Assembly (NCBI GenBank): GCA_028095925.1
Contig: JAOHCW010000013.1
Location: 1-32,004 of the forward strand
Reading direction: 5' to 3'
Source: Aquiluna sp.
Lineage (GTDB): Bacteria; Actinomycetota; Actinomycetes; Actinomycetales; Microbacteriaceae
Length of the DNA stretch: 32,004 nt
The notes under the pieces were generated by a model. That model saw nothing but the letters and a program-made list of their open reading frames with translations. It made no database searches and was not told the origin of the DNA. The position numbers and the translations under genes are program-made. Numbering within the stretch: position 1 is the stretch's first letter; each line of letters starts with the position of its first letter. Shown piece after piece: positions 29,554 to 32,004 of the stretch.

Positions 29554-31703
29554 ATCTTCTGAAGCACCAGTGCGCCAAGAGGCGGAACATTCAGCACCAA
29601 AGACTGCGCGCTGCCGTGAGACTGGATGTCGCTGGTAGAAATCTTCCCAAGGTTTCCCTGTCCGGAGCCCCCATAAACCTCGGCATCGGTGTTGAGTAGC
29701 TCTCGATACTCTCCTGGCTGGTCAACACCCAGCACAACATCGTGATGTGAGTTACCAGCAAAGTTGACCACGATCACGAGCTGCTTTCCGGCAGAGTCCT
29801 CGCGAATAAAGCTCAGCAGGTTTCTATTGGCATCGCCGCCATCAATCCAGCGGAAGCCTGATGGTTCATGGTCTAGCTCCCAGAGGGCGCTGTGGGCTTG
29901 GTAAAGAGCATTGAGGTCTGCAACGAGCTGCTGAATGCCGCGGTGAGGGGCATGGTCAGTTAGCCACCAGTCAAGCTCTCTGGATTCGCTCCACTCCGAG
30001 GTCTGAGCGAATTCCTGCCCCATAAACAAAAGCTTCTTACCGGGGTGGGTCCACATAAACGCCAGATACGCCCTCATGTTTGCAAGCTTCTGCCAGTGAT
30101 CACCTGGCATCTTTGCCAGAAGCGAACCCTTGCCGTGAACCACCTCATCGTGGCTGATTGGCAAGACGAATTTCTCGTCATAGGCATAGAGCATGGAGAA
30201 GGTGATCTCGCCGTGGTGGTGAGAGCGATACATCGGGTCGCGCTCAATGAACTGCAGCGAATCGTGCATCCAGCCCATGTTCCACTTAAACCCAAAACCT
30301 AGGCCACCGGTGTCAGTGGGGGAGCTTACGCCGGCAAATGCGGTGGATTCCTCGGCAATCATCATGATGCCTGGGTTTCTGCGGTAGGCGGTTGCGTTTG
30401 TTTCCTGCAGGAACTGAATAGCGTCTAGGTTCTCTCTGCCGCCATAAACATTGGGCAGCCACTGACCATCCTCACGGGAGTAGTCGAGGTAGAGCATCGA
30501 CGCCACCGCGTCGACGCGGAGGCCATCGATGTGGAACTCCTCGAGCCAGTAGAGCGCATTTGCCACTAGGAAGTTCTTGACTTCGGTGCGACCAAAGTTG
30601 AATACGTGAGTGCCCCAATCAGGGTGGTCACCCCTCCTGGGGTCGGCATCCTCATAGAGCGGTTCGCCATCAAACCTGGCAAGTGCCCAGTCGTCCTTGG
30701 GGAAGTGAGCTGGCACCCAGTCCATGATCACGCCAATTCCAGCCTGGTGTAGCTGATCAACTAGATACCTAAAGTCGTCGGGGGTGCCGTAGCGAGAAGT
30801 TGGCGCAAAGTATCCGGTCACCTGGTAGCCCCAGCTTCCCCCAAAGGGGTGTTCAGCAAGCGGCATGAACTCAACGTGAGTAAACCCCAGGTACTTCACG
30901 TGACCAATTAGCTCTGGAGCCAGGTCGCGGTAGTTCTTAGCGCCTCTCCAGGAGCCCAGATGGAGCTCATAGGTGGACATAGGTGATCGCAGCGCATCGC
31001 GCTCCTCCCTGGCGCTCAGCCACTTTGAATCCCCCCAGGTGTAGCTCGAAGTCTCGACAATGGAGGATGTGGCAGGCGGAATCTCAAAGCTGCGGGCCAT
31101 CGGGTCGATCTTCGTAATCCAGTTGCCGTGGCGAGTTCTGATTTGGTACTTGTAGAGTGTTCCTGGACCAAGCTCCGGCACAAAGAGTTCCCAGATGCCA
31201 CTTGATCCCAGCGAGCGCATGGCATGAGCATTGCCGTCCCAGGAGTTGAAGTCGCCAACCACTCTGACAGCGGAGGCGTTCGGTGCCCAAACCTTGAAGC
31301 TAACTCCACTGATCTTTCCCAGGGAGTCCTTGGTTTCGAGGACGTGAGACCCCAGTACCTTCCACAGCTCTTCGTGACGCCCTTCTGCGATGAGGTGCAG
31401 ATCTAGCTCGCCAATCATTGGCAGGAAGCTGTAGGAGTCGGCGGTGTCCCAGGTTGCCCCCTCATACTCCGTGATTAGCCGATAGTCGAAAGTCTTTGTC
31501 TTTCCCCTTGCCTCCCAGACACCGGCGTGAACATGCTCGAGGGGGATTTTCTTAGTTTTGGTCCTTGCCACCACAGATTTGGCAAGTGGTCGAAACGCCC
31601 TTAGCACCCAACCCTTGCCCTCAGGGTGGAGTCCAAGGTAGTCATGCGGCGAGTGGTGAGAACCGTGGGCAAGCTGCTCGTAAGTTGCCTCATCCAACCT
31701 CAT
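29550..31703 (-). CDS. glgB: 1,4-alpha-glucan branching enzyme
   Basis: GlgB adds alpha-1,6 branches to linear alpha-glucan; with GlgE it makes branched storage or capsular glucan from maltose-1-phosphate. It has 717 residues with an N-terminal N1 region, a CBM48 (about 130-220: SFKVWAPNASAVRVVGDFNS), a GH13 catalytic barrel and a C-terminal beta domain. Catalytic residues: nucleophile D398 in DGLRVDAVASMLYLD, acid Glu near 451 in MIAEESTAF and Asp near 519 in PISHDEVVHGKGSL. The ATG overlaps the glgE TGA (ATGA), so translation is coupled. Stop overlaps the thioredoxin/TPR gene. Confidence 0.97.
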   Translation of the reverse strand: MRLDEATYEQLAHGSHHSPHDYLGLHPEGKGWVLRAFRPLAKSVVARTKTKKIPLEHVHAGVWEARGKTKTFDYRLITEYEGATWDTADSYSFLPMIGELDLHLIAEGRHEELWKVLGSHVLETKDSLGKISGVSFKVWAPNASAVRVVGDFNSWDGNAHAMRSLGSSGIWELFVPELGPGTLYKYQIRTRHGNWITKIDPMARSFEIPPATSSIVETSSYTWGDSKWLSAREERDALRSPMSTYELHLGSWRGAKNYRDLAPELIGHVKYLGFTHVEFMPLAEHPFGGSWGYQVTGYFAPTSRYGTPDDFRYLVDQLHQAGIGVIMDWVPAHFPKDDWALARFDGEPLYEDADPRRGDHPDWGTHVFNFGRTEVKNFLVANALYWLEEFHIDGLRVDAVASMLYLDYSREDGQWLPNVYGGRENLDAIQFLQETNATAYRRNPGIMMIAEESTAFAGVSSPTDTGGLGFGFKWNMGWMHDSLQFIERDPMYRSHHHGEITFSMLYAYDEKFVLPISHDEVVHGKGSLLAKMPGDHWQKLANMRAYLAFMWTHPGKKLLFMGQEFAQTSEWSESRELDWWLTDHAPHRGIQQLVADLNALYQAHSALWELDHEPSGFRWIDGGDANRNLLSFIREDSAGKQLVIVVNFAGNSHHDVVLGVDQPGEYRELLNTDAEVYGGSGQGNLGKISTSDIQSHGSAQSLVLNVPPLGALVLQKI

Positions 31704-32004
31704 CGAATGACCCTAAGGATGTGTGCCGGTTCGCCGAAGGCATCCAGGCGAACGAAGTTGTGCTCGCCCCATGTGAACTTCTTGCCGGTGATTAGGTCCT
31801 CGACCTCAAAGCTGTGGGGAAGCTCTAAGGCCTTCATATCAAGATGCACCATGGTCTCCCTCACGGAGTGCGGATCGGTGTTCACCACCACAATCACCGT
31901 GTTGTCCTTGCCCCCGTTGAACTCGGGCGCAAGCCGCTTGGCATAGACCAGAATCTGCTCATCATCGCTGTAGTGGTTGGTGATATTGCGCAGTTGACCA
32001 AGAG
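31700..32004 (-). CDS. glgE: Alpha-1,4-glucan:maltose-1-phosphate maltosyltransferase GlgE, 3' end only
   Basis: Only the last ~101 codons are in the window; the rest lies beyond base 32004. The visible part is the GH13_3 C-terminal beta domain: RNITNHYSDDEQILVYAKRL, then VIVVVNTDPHSVRETMVHLD, LITGKKFTWGEHNFVRLD and AHILRVIR. These match GlgE, which extends glucan from maltose-1-phosphate. The frame is open to the window edge. The internal GTG at 31895-31897 is not a start. Its TGA overlaps the glgB ATG by 4 nt. The pair indicates the GlgE pathway (with treS/pep2 expected nearby outside the window). Confidence 0.93.
   Translation of the reverse strand, partial: LGQLRNITNHYSDDEQILVYAKRLAPEFNGGKDNTVIVVVNTDPHSVRETMVHLDMKALELPHSFEVEDLITGKKFTWGEHNFVRLDAFGEPAHILRVIR

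Overview
This window looks like core chromosome from a small-genome actinobacterium, most likely Microbacteriaceae and plausibly the freshwater Luna/Rhodoluna/Aquiluna type. That placement is inferred from gene order, protein style and mid-50s GC by eye; it was not computed. Supporting signs are the actinobacterial block rpsP-khpA-rimM-trmD-rplS-lepB-rnhB, the block dprA-xerC-M23-rpsB-tsf-pyrH-frr-cdsA, a DUF2469 gene, a 7Fe ferredoxin of actinobacterial type and the GlgE/GlgB pair. I see no mobile element, CRISPR array, rRNA or tRNA, and no gene-free stretch longer than about 240 bases.

Layout. 1-3111: 3' part of smc and complete ftsY. 3177-3503: ferredoxin. 3636-5410: rpmF, rnc, mutM, then a small membrane protein on the minus strand. 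5815-7305: ffh. 7454-11453: rpsP, khpA, rimM, trmD, rplS, lepB, rnhB. 11450-15425: recG (minus), rsmD (plus), gltA (minus). 15551-18375: DUF2469, dprA, xerC, then an M23-like protein (minus). 18613-23205: rpsB-tsf, a clear terminator, pyrH-frr-cdsA and a DivIVA-repeat protein. 23244-26937: a lytic-transglycosylase-like protein, a zinc-ribbon-like protein and an alpha/beta hydrolase facing a coiled-coil/permease pair. 27002-32004: a large membrane protein and a cysteine-free thioredoxin/TPR protein facing glgB and the 3' end of glgE.

Together the genes cover chromosome segregation (SMC, XerC), co-translational targeting and secretion (Ffh, FtsY, LepB), ribosome biogenesis and translation (S16, S2, L19, L32, RimM, TrmD, RsmD, RNase III, EF-Ts, RRF), DNA repair and recombination (MutM, RecG, RNase HII, DprA), envelope growth (CdsA, DivIVA-like proteins, SLT and M23 proteins) and central or storage carbon metabolism (citrate synthase, GlgB/GlgE).

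I did not find an obvious new defence or biosynthetic system. The points most worth a second look are: a 567-residue membrane protein with an internal start, signal peptide and lipobox; rimM with no canonical start codon, apparently beginning at ATT inside khpA; long opposite-charge tails on ribosomal proteins S16 (acidic) and S2 (basic); convergent genes whose stop codons overlap by exactly 4 bp; a set of -10 boxes placed 6-7 nt before start codons, implying leaderless mRNAs; and a recG/rsmD divergent pair whose start codons are 3 bp apart.
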